Shown here in pieces: positions 1-8,336 of a stretch of 64,000 bases of DNA. Under the pieces are notes generated by a model. The model searched no databases, was not told where the DNA came from, and saw only the letters and a program-made list of their open reading frames with translations. A program made the translations under genes and the position numbers. Origin of the DNA: JAEUIE01 sp046350055 (lineage in GTDB: Bacteria; Planctomycetota; Planctomycetia; Gemmatales; HRBIN36); assembly GCA_046350055.1 (NCBI GenBank), contig JAXMBC010000001.1, forward strand, positions 5,580,001 to 5,644,000. The letters run 5' to 3'. The stretch's first letter is position 1, and every line of letters starts with the position of its first letter.

Positions 1-171
1 TTCGGCTACCATGTCATCCTCTGCATCGAGAAGAAGGCCGGCAAAGCCGACCTCAAATTCGCCGACATCAAGGACCAGGTCCGCGAAGTCTATGGCGAAC
101 GACTCAAGATGGTCATGGTGCCTCAACTCCGTCAGCGGGCCCAGATCAGCATTCCTGCTGCAACCAAGTAA
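1..171 (+). CDS. C-terminal end of a PpiC/parvulin-type peptidyl-prolyl isomerase (partial)
   Basis: The window opens inside a reading frame of 56 residues that ends at TAA 169-171. It starts with FGYHVI, which resembles the G-[YF]-H-[IV]-I strand that closes the parvulin (PpiC) rotamase domain. A short helix rich in Lys, Asp and Glu follows, ending in AATK. Known parvulins of this kind are periplasmic or membrane-anchored foldases that assist secreted proteins. The start, any signal peptide and most of the domain lie upstream of the window, so the full architecture cannot be judged. A strong terminator follows directly. The assignment rests on one short motif. Confidence 0.6.
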   Translation, partial: FGYHVILCIEKKAGKADLKFADIKDQVREVYGERLKMVMVPQLRQRAQISIPAATK

Positions 172-197
172 GTGCTAAGCGCTAAGTGCAACACAAT

Positions 198-228
198 ACA
201 TCGGCGGGGGATAATCCCCCGCCGATGT
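198..228 (+). terminator. Rho-independent terminator after the PpiC-type gene
   Basis: A near-perfect 15-bp inverted repeat (198-212 with 214-228) has a G/C-rich core and is followed by a short T-rich stretch (TTGTTTC). It lies 27 bp after the stop codon. It would isolate valS from the upstream unit. Confidence 0.8.
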
Positions 229-331
229 TGTTTCATACCGAGTTGCAAGATGCTGAACATTCTGGCAATTCCATCCAGCACCCTGAACCCATGTATGCGA
301 TAGCTGCGTCATTCCTCATAATGAGCTACAC

Positions 332-395
332 AAACCGAAGCGTAAGCGAGGCACATCTTGCTAGTGCCAGTCTCACCTCGCTCACGCTTCGGGTT
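332..395 (+). repeat. Inverted repeat in the valS leader (interspersed-repeat-like)
   Basis: Arms 332-351 and 376-395 are 20-bp inverted copies with two mismatches, separated by 24 bp. The arm core is CCGAAGCGTAAGCGAGG. This resembles short interspersed palindromic repeats I recall from planctomycete genomes, though copy number cannot be tested here. It would fold into a long hairpin ending about 22 nt before the valS start codon, so it may influence valS mRNA. Confidence 0.6.
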
Positions 396-417
396 GGTAT
401 CATCCAAGGAACGTGTG

Positions 418-3400
418 ATGTCGAACGAACTCCCCACTAAATACGACCCCTCCCTCGCCCAGGACTGGTGCCTGAAGTTCTGGAACGAGAAGGGCTACTT
501 CCACAGCAAGCCCAACCCCAAGAAGAAGCCTTTCACCATCGTCATCCCGCCGCCCAACGTCACCGGGGCGCTGCACATGGGCCATGCTCTCGATAACACG
601 CTGCAGGATGTTCTCATTCGCTGGCGGCGCATGCAGGGCTACGAAGCCTGCTGGATTCCCGGCACCGATCACGCCGGCATCGCCACCCAGGCTGTTGTCG
701 AGAAGCGACTACTGGAGACCGAAAAGAAGAACCGGCACGATGTCGGCCGCGACGGGTTGGTCGAACGCATTTGGAAATGGAAGGACCAGTACGAGTGCCG
801 CATCCTTGGCCAGCTCAAGCAGCTCGGCTGCAGTGCTGACTGGGACCGCACCCGCTTCACTCTCGACGAGATGTGCAGCAAAGCCGTCCGGCAGACCTTC
901 TTCAACTTCTTCAAAGCCGGCCTCATCTACCGGGGCAAACGACTGGTCAACTGGGATACGCACCTGCAGACGGCAGTTGCGGATGATGAGATCTATCACG
1001 AGAAGACCAAGGGCCACTTCTGGACGTTCAAGTACCCCGTTGTTGATGAAATGCGTAAGGAAACCGGAGAGTTTCTACATTTCTCAACTACCCGCCCTGA
1101 AACCATGCTGGCCGATGTCGCTGTCGCCATTCACCCCGAAGATGAGCGCTATAAGCATCTGCATGGCAAAATGCTTTGGAATCCCTTGGTTGGCAGAGCC
1201 ATTCCTGTTATTACAGATGCCTTGTTAGTCGATCCAGCACTGGGTACTGGTGCCGTCAAAGTCACGCCTGCCCATGACCCGAATGACTATCAATGTGGCT
1301 TGCGACATAAGCTGTCGATGATCAGCATGATGAACTCGGACGGTACTGTCAGTGAGGAAGGAACATTCGGGGATGAAAGTGGCGATCAGTATGTCGGCAT
1401 GAAAATGGCTGATGCCAGAAAGTCAGTCGTTGAAAGAATGGAGTCGCTCGGTCTGCTGGAAAAAGTCGAAGACCGCGACATCGACCTCGCCCACAGCGAC
1501 CGCAGCAAGACGCCGATTGAACCCTTCCTCAGCGACCAATGGTTCGTCAAGATGAGCGATCATGACGATGGCCGCCCGGGCCTGGCGCAACAGGCGATGG
1601 ATGCCGTCACCAGTGGTCGGGTCAAGTTCTTCCCGGAGCGATACTCGAAGACGTATCTCGACTGGTTGGGCGAGAAGCGGGACTGGTGTATTAGCCGTCA
1701 GTTGTGGTGGGGGCATCGGATACCGGTTTGGCGAATGGACCTGACTAATGAAGAGTGGATTGAAAAAGCGAAATCAGATCCAAGATGGAGTGAGTACTTC
1801 ATGCTAGGCGAAGACGCCATCGATCTGATCGCGGTCCAAACGCAAACAGAAATGTATCATGTTACAGGTCACAGGAAATCACTAGAGAGTCTTGGTGCCG
1901 CACTTGAAGACTCTAAGTTTCAACCTATTTCCTGGTTCATCGCACCGTCGCCGCTGAATCCCTCATTCACCGAAACGATTAAATGGTTAGAGTCTCTTGG
2001 TTTTGTTCAAGACGAGAACATCCTCGATACTTGGTTCTCCTCCGGCCTCTGGCCCCACTCCACCCTCGGCTGGCCGGAGAAGACGCCGGAGATGGAGTAC
2101 TACTACCCCACCAGTGTCCTAGTCACCAGCCGTGATATCATCACGCTCTGGGTTGCCCGCATGGTTCTGATGTCGCTCTCGAACCTCGGCGAGGTTCCGT
2201 TCCACCACGTCTACATCCATCCCAAAGTCCTCGATGGCTTCGGCGAGGGGATGAGCAAATCCAAAGGCAACGGCGTCGATCCGCTCGATGTCATCTCCAT
2301 CTACGGCACCGATGCCCTGCGGTTCGTCATCTGCCAGATGGCGACCGAAACACAGGACGCCCGGATGCCGGTTGCCAACGTCTGCCCGCATTGTCAGACG
2401 CTCGTTCCGGTCAAGCAAGAGCACATGTACATGCGGACGAAGAAGTTGGCGTGCCCCAGTTGCAAGAAGCCGTTCCGCCCCGGTGGCCCGTGGCCTTCGG
2501 ACGACCCCGAACTGCCGACAGCCAAGCAGACCAGCGATAAGTTCGAGCTAGGTCGCAACTTCGCGACGAAGCTGTGGAACGCCAGCCGCTTCGTCATGAT
2601 GAACCTCAGCCCCCTCACCCCTAACCCCTCTCCCCCTGGGGGAGAGGGGAAATTGGAGGACCGCTGGATCCTCTCGCGCCTCGCCACAGTCACCGAGCAG
2701 GTCACCCAGCATCTCGAAGCCTACGAAATCGCGGCGGCGGCCCGACTGCTCTACGACTTCACCTGGACCGAGTTCTGCGACTGGTACGTCGAGATGGCCA
2801 AGAGTCGACTCAAGATCGACGAAGAGAAGAGCCTCGCTCAGCAGATGCTCGTCGGCGTTCTTGATACCATCCTCCGCCTGCTGCATCCCATGATGCCGTT
2901 CGTGACGGAGATGATCTGGCAGGCATTAAATGGTGTTGCGCCGGCGCGTGATCTCGGTGGACTCAAGGGGCTGACGCCCCCCGCTCGCAGTACTGATTCC
3001 ATCATGATTGCTGCATGGCCTACTGGTCTTGAAGGCTATCGCGATGCGGCTCGCGAAACGCAAATCGCCCGCATGCAGGACCTCATCAAGGCCATCCGCA
3101 ACACTCGCAACGAATATCGCATCGATGAGAAGGCAACAGTTACCGTCTCGGTCCAGTGCACCGAGGCGGTTGCAAGGGAACTGGAGCCATTGCAAACCTT
3201 TATCCGTTCTCTAGGCAAGGTTGGCGACCTGCACCTGGGGCCGAACATCGAACGGCCGCAGCAAGCCGGCGTCATCACGCATGCCGACTTCACCGCCTAT
3301 GCCCATCTGGCGGGGCTGATCGACGTACCCGTTGAGATCAAACGTCTGGAGAAACAGCTGGCGGAAAAGGAGAAGGGACTGGCCAACCTCCGTACCAAGC

Positions 3401-3525
3401 TCAGCAACGCCGGTTTCCTGGCGAAGGCTCCACCGGAAGTCGTCACCGAACTCCGCGACTCGGAAAAGGCAACCGAGCAGCAACTTGTCGTCATTCGTGA
3501 GACGCTGGGGATGCTGAAGGGGTAA
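418..3525 (+). CDS. valS: Valyl-tRNA synthetase with zinc-ribbon insert
   Basis: Cytoplasmic class Ia synthetase that charges tRNA-Val; 1035 residues from the ATG at 418, chosen because AAGGA lies 9 nt upstream and the protein then begins MSNELPTKYDP. An upstream in-frame ATG at 358 lies inside a repeat and is rejected. The first catalytic motif reads PPPNVTGALHMGHAL (HIGH-type), the second GMSKSKGNG. The editing (CP1) domain lies between them and a C-terminal coiled coil is present near residues 970-1030. Two oddities: a CPHC...CPSC zinc ribbon after the KMSKS region, and a palindromic repeat translated as LTPNPSPPGGEG near residue 735. Stretches at about 1040-1440 and 1740-2020 are visibly AT-richer than the rest. 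Identification is firm. Confidence 0.97.
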   Translation: MSNELPTKYDPSLAQDWCLKFWNEKGYFHSKPNPKKKPFTIVIPPPNVTGALHMGHALDNTLQDVLIRWRRMQGYEACWIPGTDHAGIATQAVVEKRLLETEKKNRHDVGRDGLVERIWKWKDQYECRILGQLKQLGCSADWDRTRFTLDEMCSKAVRQTFFNFFKAGLIYRGKRLVNWDTHLQTAVADDEIYHEKTKGHFWTFKYPVVDEMRKETGEFLHFSTTRPETMLADVAVAIHPEDERYKHLHGKMLWNPLVGRAIPVITDALLVDPALGTGAVKVTPAHDPNDYQCGLRHKLSMISMMNSDGTVSEEGTFGDESGDQYVGMKMADARKSVVERMESLGLLEKVEDRDIDLAHSDRSKTPIEPFLSDQWFVKMSDHDDGRPGLAQQAMDAVTSGRVKFFPERYSKTYLDWLGEKRDWCISRQLWWGHRIPVWRMDLTNEEWIEKAKSDPRWSEYFMLGEDAIDLIAVQTQTEMYHVTGHRKSLESLGAALEDSKFQPISWFIAPSPLNPSFTETIKWLESLGFVQDENILDTWFSSGLWPHSTLGWPEKTPEMEYYYPTSVLVTSRDIITLWVARMVLMSLSNLGEVPFHHVYIHPKVLDGFGEGMSKSKGNGVDPLDVISIYGTDALRFVICQMATETQDARMPVANVCPHCQTLVPVKQEHMYMRTKKLACPSCKKPFRPGGPWPSDDPELPTAKQTSDKFELGRNFATKLWNASRFVMMNLSPLTPNPSPPGGEGKLEDRWILSRLATVTEQVTQHLEAYEIAAAARLLYDFTWTEFCDWYVEMAKSRLKIDEEKSLAQQMLVGVLDTILRLLHPMMPFVTEMIWQALNGVAPARDLGGLKGLTPPARSTDSIMIAAWPTGLEGYRDAARETQIARMQDLIKAIRNTRNEYRIDEKATVTVSVQCTEAVARELEPLQTFIRSLGKVGDLHLGPNIERPQQAGVITHADFTAYAHLAGLIDVPVEIKRLEKQLAEKEKGLANLRTKLSNAGFLAKAPPEVVTELRDSEKATEQQLVVIRETLGMLKG
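2611..2650 (+). repeat. In-frame palindromic repeat inside valS
   Basis: The 12-bp arms 2625-2636 (CCCCTCTCCCCC) and 2638-2649 form a perfect inverted repeat, preceded by CTCACCCCTAA. Elements of this sequence are familiar as intergenic palindromes in many bacteria. Here the element is translated in valS as LTPNPSPPGGEG without breaking the frame, between the KMSKS region and the anticodon-binding domain. Confidence 0.8.
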
Positions 3526-3549
3526 AAGGCAATCAGCCTGCTGTCCCAC

Positions 3550-4122
3550 TTATGCAGGCACCTGCTTTGATTCGGGTGGAACGGGCTTGGGGGCAAAGAA
3601 GATGCCATGCAAACCCAGAAGAATGGCGCCGCCGACGAGAAAACAGTCGGCGAGATTAAAGACTGGCCAATTGAAGGGCAGCTTGCCCTCAGCATTGCGG
3701 TAATAGACCCAGATCCAGTCACGCACACCGCCGTAGAAAATGCGGTCGAAGCAGTTGCCGATGGCGCCTGCCATGATGAAAGCTAGCGTAATGGTGTATA
3801 TCGTGGTTCGGTGCCTGTGTGGCCAGAGAGCCCAACCAAGCAGACCAGCAATAGCCAGACTGCTGATGCCGATAAAGAACATGTTGGCCAGCTGCCCTTT
3901 ATCGTTGCCCAGGCTGAAGAGAGCACCCTTGTTTAAGGGAGAATTCAAAAGCAGGCTGAACCAGTTGGGGATGAGTTCTGTCTGCATGACAGCCAGTCCA
4001 CCGCGCAGTTCATCGGGAAGTTTGCCCGAGAATTGATCTTTGGTAACGATATCGAGGGCAGCAGCAGCCAGGACCATGCCGAAAAAGCAAACCAGCCAGC
4101 GTCGCGACGGATACAGTGACAT
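3550..4122 (-). CDS. lspA: Lipoprotein signal peptidase (signal peptidase II)
   Basis: Inner-membrane aspartic protease that removes signal peptides from prolipoproteins; 190 residues. Four hydrophobic segments are visible. Conserved blocks are LDIVTK near residue 23, the N-x3-N-x-GA-x-F block (NSPLNKGALF, 60-69), GAIGNCFDR with the first catalytic Asp at 126, and FNLADC with the second at 159. The short soluble loop and Pro-rich tail are ordinary. AAGGAT lies just upstream of the ATG. It converges on valS with 24 bp between stops and no obvious terminator. The window encodes at least three lipobox proteins that would be substrates. Confidence 0.95.
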   Translation of the reverse strand: MSLYPSRRWLVCFFGMVLAAAALDIVTKDQFSGKLPDELRGGLAVMQTELIPNWFSLLLNSPLNKGALFSLGNDKGQLANMFFIGISSLAIAGLLGWALWPHRHRTTIYTITLAFIMAGAIGNCFDRIFYGGVRDWIWVYYRNAEGKLPFNWPVFNLADCFLVGGAILLGLHGIFFAPKPVPPESKQVPA

Positions 4123-4227
4123 CGATCATCCTTCCTCAGGAACGCTGGCTATCGCAGGAATTGCTCAAAATGGCAAGGCCATACGTCTTGCCAATGCAGG
4201 GTAAACCCTGACAATGCTAAGTTACAG

Positions 4228-4300
4228 GGGCGTTTAGCACAGCGGCTAGTGCACCTCGCTTACACCGAGGGGGTCACAGGTTCGAATCCTGTAGCGCCCA
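4228..4300 (+). tRNA. tRNA-Val (anticodon TAC)
   Basis: A complete 73-nt cloverleaf. The acceptor stem GGGCGTT pairs with AGCGCCC (one G-T pair), followed by discriminator A. The anticodon stem CCTCG/CGAGG encloses loop CTTACAC with anticodon TAC, and the T-arm contains GGTTCGAATCC. CCA is not encoded. The gene lies 0.7 kb from valS. Confidence 0.96.
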
Positions 4301-4373
4301 CTCTGTACTTCGGCCACGATACTCATACAGTATCTAGCCAACTTCAGCATAGCTATTTGTCAGGAAACGAGAC

Positions 4374-4616
4374 ATGGGAAAGCGTGGCGATCGGTTCAAA
4401 CTGCGAGCCGTCAAGCAGAAAGAATCCAAGGCTATCAACGGCCCCCGCAAGGCGGCAGAACGCATTCGTCGCGAGAAGCGGATGATGACCATCCTTAACT
4501 CGGCCAAGCCTCCCTATTCCAAGATCATTCGCAACTGGCTCGCCAATGTGCTGGGCAAGCCCGAAATGCACATTACTGCCGATGACGTGAAGAGCGTGCT
4601 GGCCAGTAAGAAGTAA
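4374..4616 (+). CDS. Small basic hypothetical protein
   Basis: An 80-residue protein starting MGKRGDRF, with no family I recognise. The N-terminal half is strongly basic and probably helical (residues 1-40, many Arg/Lys), followed by a more ordinary segment KIIRNWLANVLGKPE and a Lys-rich end. There is no signal peptide or membrane segment. CAGGAAACGAGAC upstream gives a plausible ribosome-binding site, and a strong terminator follows 22 bp after the stop, so it is probably a real single-gene unit. The charge pattern suggests nucleic-acid or ribosome contact, but that is only inference. Confidence 0.75.
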   Translation: MGKRGDRFKLRAVKQKESKAINGPRKAAERIRREKRMMTILNSAKPPYSKIIRNWLANVLGKPEMHITADDVKSVLASKK

Positions 4617-4638
4617 GAAGAAGCCTAAAAGAAAACTA

Positions 4639-4664
4639 ACGGCGGAGAAAACCTCTCCGCCGTT
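4639..4664 (+). terminator. Rho-independent terminator
   Basis: An 11-bp perfect stem (AACGGCGGAGA at 4639-4649 with 4654-4664) with a 4-nt loop, followed by GTTCGTTGG. It closes the unit of the small basic protein. Confidence 0.8.
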
Positions 4665-4741
4665 GTTCGTTGGTATCGTCTGAAGACAGGTCTTGAGCGA
4701 CAGTCATGTGATATAGTGTCCATATCCCCAGAGACACTTGC

Positions 4742-6673
4742 ATGGCCACTCTTGCTCCAGTTGACGTTCTCCAGGAATGCGAATCATTCCTGCTTCGTGT
4801 ACAGAATACTGATGGTGGCTGGGGCTACGCCGAAGGATTGCCCTCGCAACCGGAGCCTACCAGCCTGGCCATACTCGCGCTGGCAAAGAAACCAGAACAT
4901 CGCAGCACCTGCAACAAAGCCTGCCAGTTTCTCGCCAGCCTCCAGGATAGCCGCGGAGCCATTCGCCCACCGACTTCATTTGAGAAATCGTACTGGCCGA
5001 CTGGATTGGCCATTATCGCCTTGCACCAGATGCAGCCAGATAATCCGGTGATCAACAAGGCGCTCGGCTGGCTCTTTTCCCAGCGCACCATGACGCGGGC
5101 GATGAACGACGACATGGCCCGCGATTTCGAAATTGATACCACGCTGGTCGGATGGAGTTGGACAGAGGATACATTTTCCTGGGTCGATCCCACTTCATGG
5201 GTGATCCTGGCATTGCGGCACACCGGGCATGCTGATCACCCACGCACTCACGAAGGGCTGAAGCTCTTGCTTGACCGGGCTTATCCCGAAGGTGGTGCCA
5301 ACTGCGGGAACCGCCGCATCTATGGCTCACGTACTGAGCCGGTGCCGGCAAACACCTGCTCACTGCTGCTGGCCCACAGTGGTCTGGCTGATGACCCGAA
5401 ACTGGCTGCAAGCCGACAGTATCTGCGAGATTCGATCACCAGGCATGCTGACCTGGAGAACCTCTGCTGGACTCGTCTGGCTCTCGATGCATGGCAAAGC
5501 GAGCCTGCAACGGCAGAGGTATTGCCGGGCCTGGAAGCACGCATTCTGGAATTGTTCGCTGAACAGACCCAGGCCAATCGTGTCTTTCGTCGGAGTACGA
5601 TTCGCCAGGCACTGACGCTGCTGGCACTGAGCACCAGGGAATATCACCCCCTGCTGCCACGAGGCAATGAGCCCAAGCTGGCAGCCGACGATCGTGTGAA
5701 ACCAAACAAGCCCGGCTTCCTGGAACGACTCTCCAAGTCATTCAAGGGCGTGATGATTTCCGCTGCCGGGCAACTACGTGCACTACCCGACGCTACTTCT
5801 GTTCACATTGCCGTCGCCAAATCCTACGACGATGACCTCATCAGCATTGTCAGCCAGATGTACGAGAGTTTCCGCGACCAGGTGCCTCTGAAAGACAAAC
5901 GAGTGGTGCTGAAGCCCAACCTGGTGGAGTACCACGTCAATCGGGTGATCAATACCAATCCCAGGGTAATTGGGGCGGTGATTGCCCTGTGTCAGAAAGA
6001 AGGAGCAAAAGAGGTCATCGTGGCTGAGGGGCCGGGGCATTGGCGCAATGTGGAATACCTCGTCACCGCCAGCGGCTTACGTGATGTGCTGACGAAGTAT
6101 GGAGTGCCATTCATTGATGTGAATAGCGACAGGGTGGTCGAGAAAGTCAACTTGGGCATGCTGACGGGCATGCACCAACTCTACTTTTCCGCCACAGTAG
6201 CCGAGGCGGATGTGTTGATTTCCATGCCCAAGTTCAAGACGCACCACTGGGCCGGCGTAACACTTTCACTTAAGAACCTTTTTGGCACTCTGCCTGGCGT
6301 GTGTTACGGCTGGCCGAAGAATGAACTGCATCACCGGGGAATCGAAAACAGCATCGTCGATATCGCCCTCACCCGTACCCCGGAGTTAGCCATAGTCGAC
6401 GGCATTATCGGCATGGAAGGGGATGGACCATTGAATGGTCAAGCTCGAGAGATGGGGGCACTGATCATGGGAAACGACCCGCTCGCGGTGGATGCCACCT
6501 GTGCCCGCATGATGGGGTTCCGGGCAGAGAAGATCGGCCACCTGCAACTGGGGGCTAATCGCCGACTAGGTCACATTGATGCCAGCAGAATCAGGCAGCT
6601 AGGGGTCAGTATTGAAAGCGTGAAACAGCACTTCGTACCACCACCGAAACTGGAAAGTATTGTGGAAGGATAA
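4742..6673 (+). CDS. Terpene-cyclase-like toroid fused to DUF362 domain
   Basis: A 643-residue protein with two parts. Residues about 10-300 carry repeats typical of prenyltransferase/squalene-cyclase alpha-alpha toroids (QNTDGGWGYAEG, then recurring W-x-x-T-[SG]-L-A-I-x-A-L segments). Residues about 355-625 match the DUF362 family: VVLKPNLVEYH, LISMPKFKTHHWAGVTLSLKN, IVDGIIGMEGDGPLNG and DPLAVDATCARMMG. No catalytic DxDD of squalene-hopene cyclases is obvious, so cyclase activity is doubtful. DUF362 proteins often carry a ferredoxin domain; none is present here. No signal peptide is seen. It is probably monocistronic. The domain calls are good; the function is unknown. Confidence 0.85.
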   Translation: MATLAPVDVLQECESFLLRVQNTDGGWGYAEGLPSQPEPTSLAILALAKKPEHRSTCNKACQFLASLQDSRGAIRPPTSFEKSYWPTGLAIIALHQMQPDNPVINKALGWLFSQRTMTRAMNDDMARDFEIDTTLVGWSWTEDTFSWVDPTSWVILALRHTGHADHPRTHEGLKLLLDRAYPEGGANCGNRRIYGSRTEPVPANTCSLLLAHSGLADDPKLAASRQYLRDSITRHADLENLCWTRLALDAWQSEPATAEVLPGLEARILELFAEQTQANRVFRRSTIRQALTLLALSTREYHPLLPRGNEPKLAADDRVKPNKPGFLERLSKSFKGVMISAAGQLRALPDATSVHIAVAKSYDDDLISIVSQMYESFRDQVPLKDKRVVLKPNLVEYHVNRVINTNPRVIGAVIALCQKEGAKEVIVAEGPGHWRNVEYLVTASGLRDVLTKYGVPFIDVNSDRVVEKVNLGMLTGMHQLYFSATVAEADVLISMPKFKTHHWAGVTLSLKNLFGTLPGVCYGWPKNELHHRGIENSIVDIALTRTPELAIVDGIIGMEGDGPLNGQAREMGALIMGNDPLAVDATCARMMGFRAEKIGHLQLGANRRLGHIDASRIRQLGVSIESVKQHFVPPPKLESIVEG

Positions 6674-6906
6674 CTGGATTGCAGTCACTCAGCCCCACGA
6701 TCATACCTGCAGCCATTGACATACATACGACTATCGACTTTGCTGATTCTTCCGATTCTTCACCCAAGCTTCAAGCCCGTCACTTGGCATCTGTCTAATA
6801 TGAACCTATACTTTCGTATGTAAGTCAGTGGGACTGGCTTACCAGTGAGTCAAGGAGGCGCTCATGGTCACGGCGGGATGCTGTGACGCGATGAGAGGAG
6901 CACATT

Positions 6907-8334
6907 ATGCTCGCTCTATCTACCGACCCATCATGGAAACGCACGTTGCCTCGTCCTGAGGCAGCCGGCCTCAGTCCCACCAGTAAACTCCGTTACGACG
7001 ACCTGATTGTTGCACCCGCCACTGCACGTGGTCCTGGTGCGCGTGCCATCATACGGCTGACTGGCGAAGCCGTATGGCCTACGCTTCGCTCCCTGCTGCA
7101 TCCCAAAGCGGAACTGCCCGTCACACTGCAAACAGGCCACTACGAAACACGTCTGCAACTTCCTGATTTTTACAGTCCGCTTCCGGTACAGGTACAGGCC
7201 TGGTCATCTCCATGGACCTATACCGGTCAAGACCTGGTGGAACTGCATCTCATCAGTAGTCCACCACTGGTCCAGGCATTGCTCGATCATCTGATGACCC
7301 GTGGCGCACGTCTGGCCGAACCCGGGGAATTCACCCTGCGGGCTTACCTAGCCGGCAAGCTCGACCTCACCCAGGCGGAAGCGGTGCATAGTCTGTCCAC
7401 CAGCAGTGATTCCGAGGAACTCCGCACCGCCCTTACACAACTGGCCGGCGGGCTCGCTGGTCCACTCGATGCCCTTCGTGAAGAGATCCTGCTACTGCTC
7501 GCTGAAGTCGAAGCGGGTCTCGACTTCGCCGATGAAGATCTGACGTTTATCGATAACAGTGCACTCACCTGGCGACTGGACGCCTGCAAAATGGCTCTCG
7601 AAGAAGTCGAGCAGCTGATGCACAAGCAGGGTCGCAGCCACCAGCATTGTCGCGTGGTTCTCGCAGGCCAGCCCAATGCCGGCAAGAGCAGCCTGTTCAA
7701 TGCCCTGCTCGGCCAGAAGCACTCCATAGTCAGTCCAACGCCCGGCACCACTCGCGACTATGTTACCCAGACATTCACTATTCAAGGTGCAACGCTCGAA
7801 CTGATCGATACCGCCGGCGATGAATCAGCCGACAATCCAGTGATGGATCGTGCTCAGCAATTCCGTGCGGAACAACTCCAGCAAGCCGATCTCGTTGTGC
7901 TCTGCTTCGATGCCCGCATGGGCTTAAGTGACGCCGACCAACAACTGCTTCGCAGCACTCCGCCGGAAAAGCTGCTCGTCGTCGCCACCAAGAGCGATCT
8001 ACCCCATAGCACGCCGCTTCCTGCCACTGCAATTCAAACCAGCACTGTAACGGGTGCCGGCATTGCCACGCTGCGATTCACCCTGGCGGAAAAGACTCGT
8101 CAGTTGCGAGCACCCGCCAGGCTCTCTCCAAGTCTTTCACGCTGTCAGGTGCATGTGGAACAGGCACTTGCCAGTCTGAGTCAGGCCATGGAACTGGTGC
8201 AGGAAAACCGCCATATGGAACTGGTTGCAGCGGAAATGCGACTGGCTCTCGACCAGATCGGTCGCATGGTCGGTGCAGTGTACACCGACGATCTGCTCGA
8301 TCGGGTGTTCAGTCAGTTTTGCATCGGGAAGTAG
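6907..8334 (+). CDS. mnmE: tRNA modification GTPase MnmE
   Basis: GTPase that with MnmG makes the (carboxymethyl)aminomethyl group of wobble uridine; 475 residues. The folate-binding N-domain precedes a helical domain split by the G domain. G motifs are visible: GQPNAGKSS (G1), TPGTTRD (G2), DTAG (G3) and TKSD (G4). The protein ends FCIGK with the conserved Cys at 473. The start has a good GAGAGGAG site but leaves about 28 residues before the usual first strand (here DDLIVAPATA), longer than typical. The G domain looks somewhat short between G3 and G4. mnmG is not in the window. Its stop is 2 bp from the convergent DUF4956 gene. Confidence 0.95.
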   Translation: MLALSTDPSWKRTLPRPEAAGLSPTSKLRYDDLIVAPATARGPGARAIIRLTGEAVWPTLRSLLHPKAELPVTLQTGHYETRLQLPDFYSPLPVQVQAWSSPWTYTGQDLVELHLISSPPLVQALLDHLMTRGARLAEPGEFTLRAYLAGKLDLTQAEAVHSLSTSSDSEELRTALTQLAGGLAGPLDALREEILLLLAEVEAGLDFADEDLTFIDNSALTWRLDACKMALEEVEQLMHKQGRSHQHCRVVLAGQPNAGKSSLFNALLGQKHSIVSPTPGTTRDYVTQTFTIQGATLELIDTAGDESADNPVMDRAQQFRAEQLQQADLVVLCFDARMGLSDADQQLLRSTPPEKLLVVATKSDLPHSTPLPATAIQTSTVTGAGIATLRFTLAEKTRQLRAPARLSPSLSRCQVHVEQALASLSQAMELVQENRHMELVAAEMRLALDQIGRMVGAVYTDDLLDRVFSQFCIGK

Positions 8335-8336
8335 CC

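Noticed and set aside
186..440. Short plus-strand frame of 84 residues upstream of valS
   Set aside because: It runs through the terminator and the inverted repeat, has no ribosome-binding site and overlaps the valS start.
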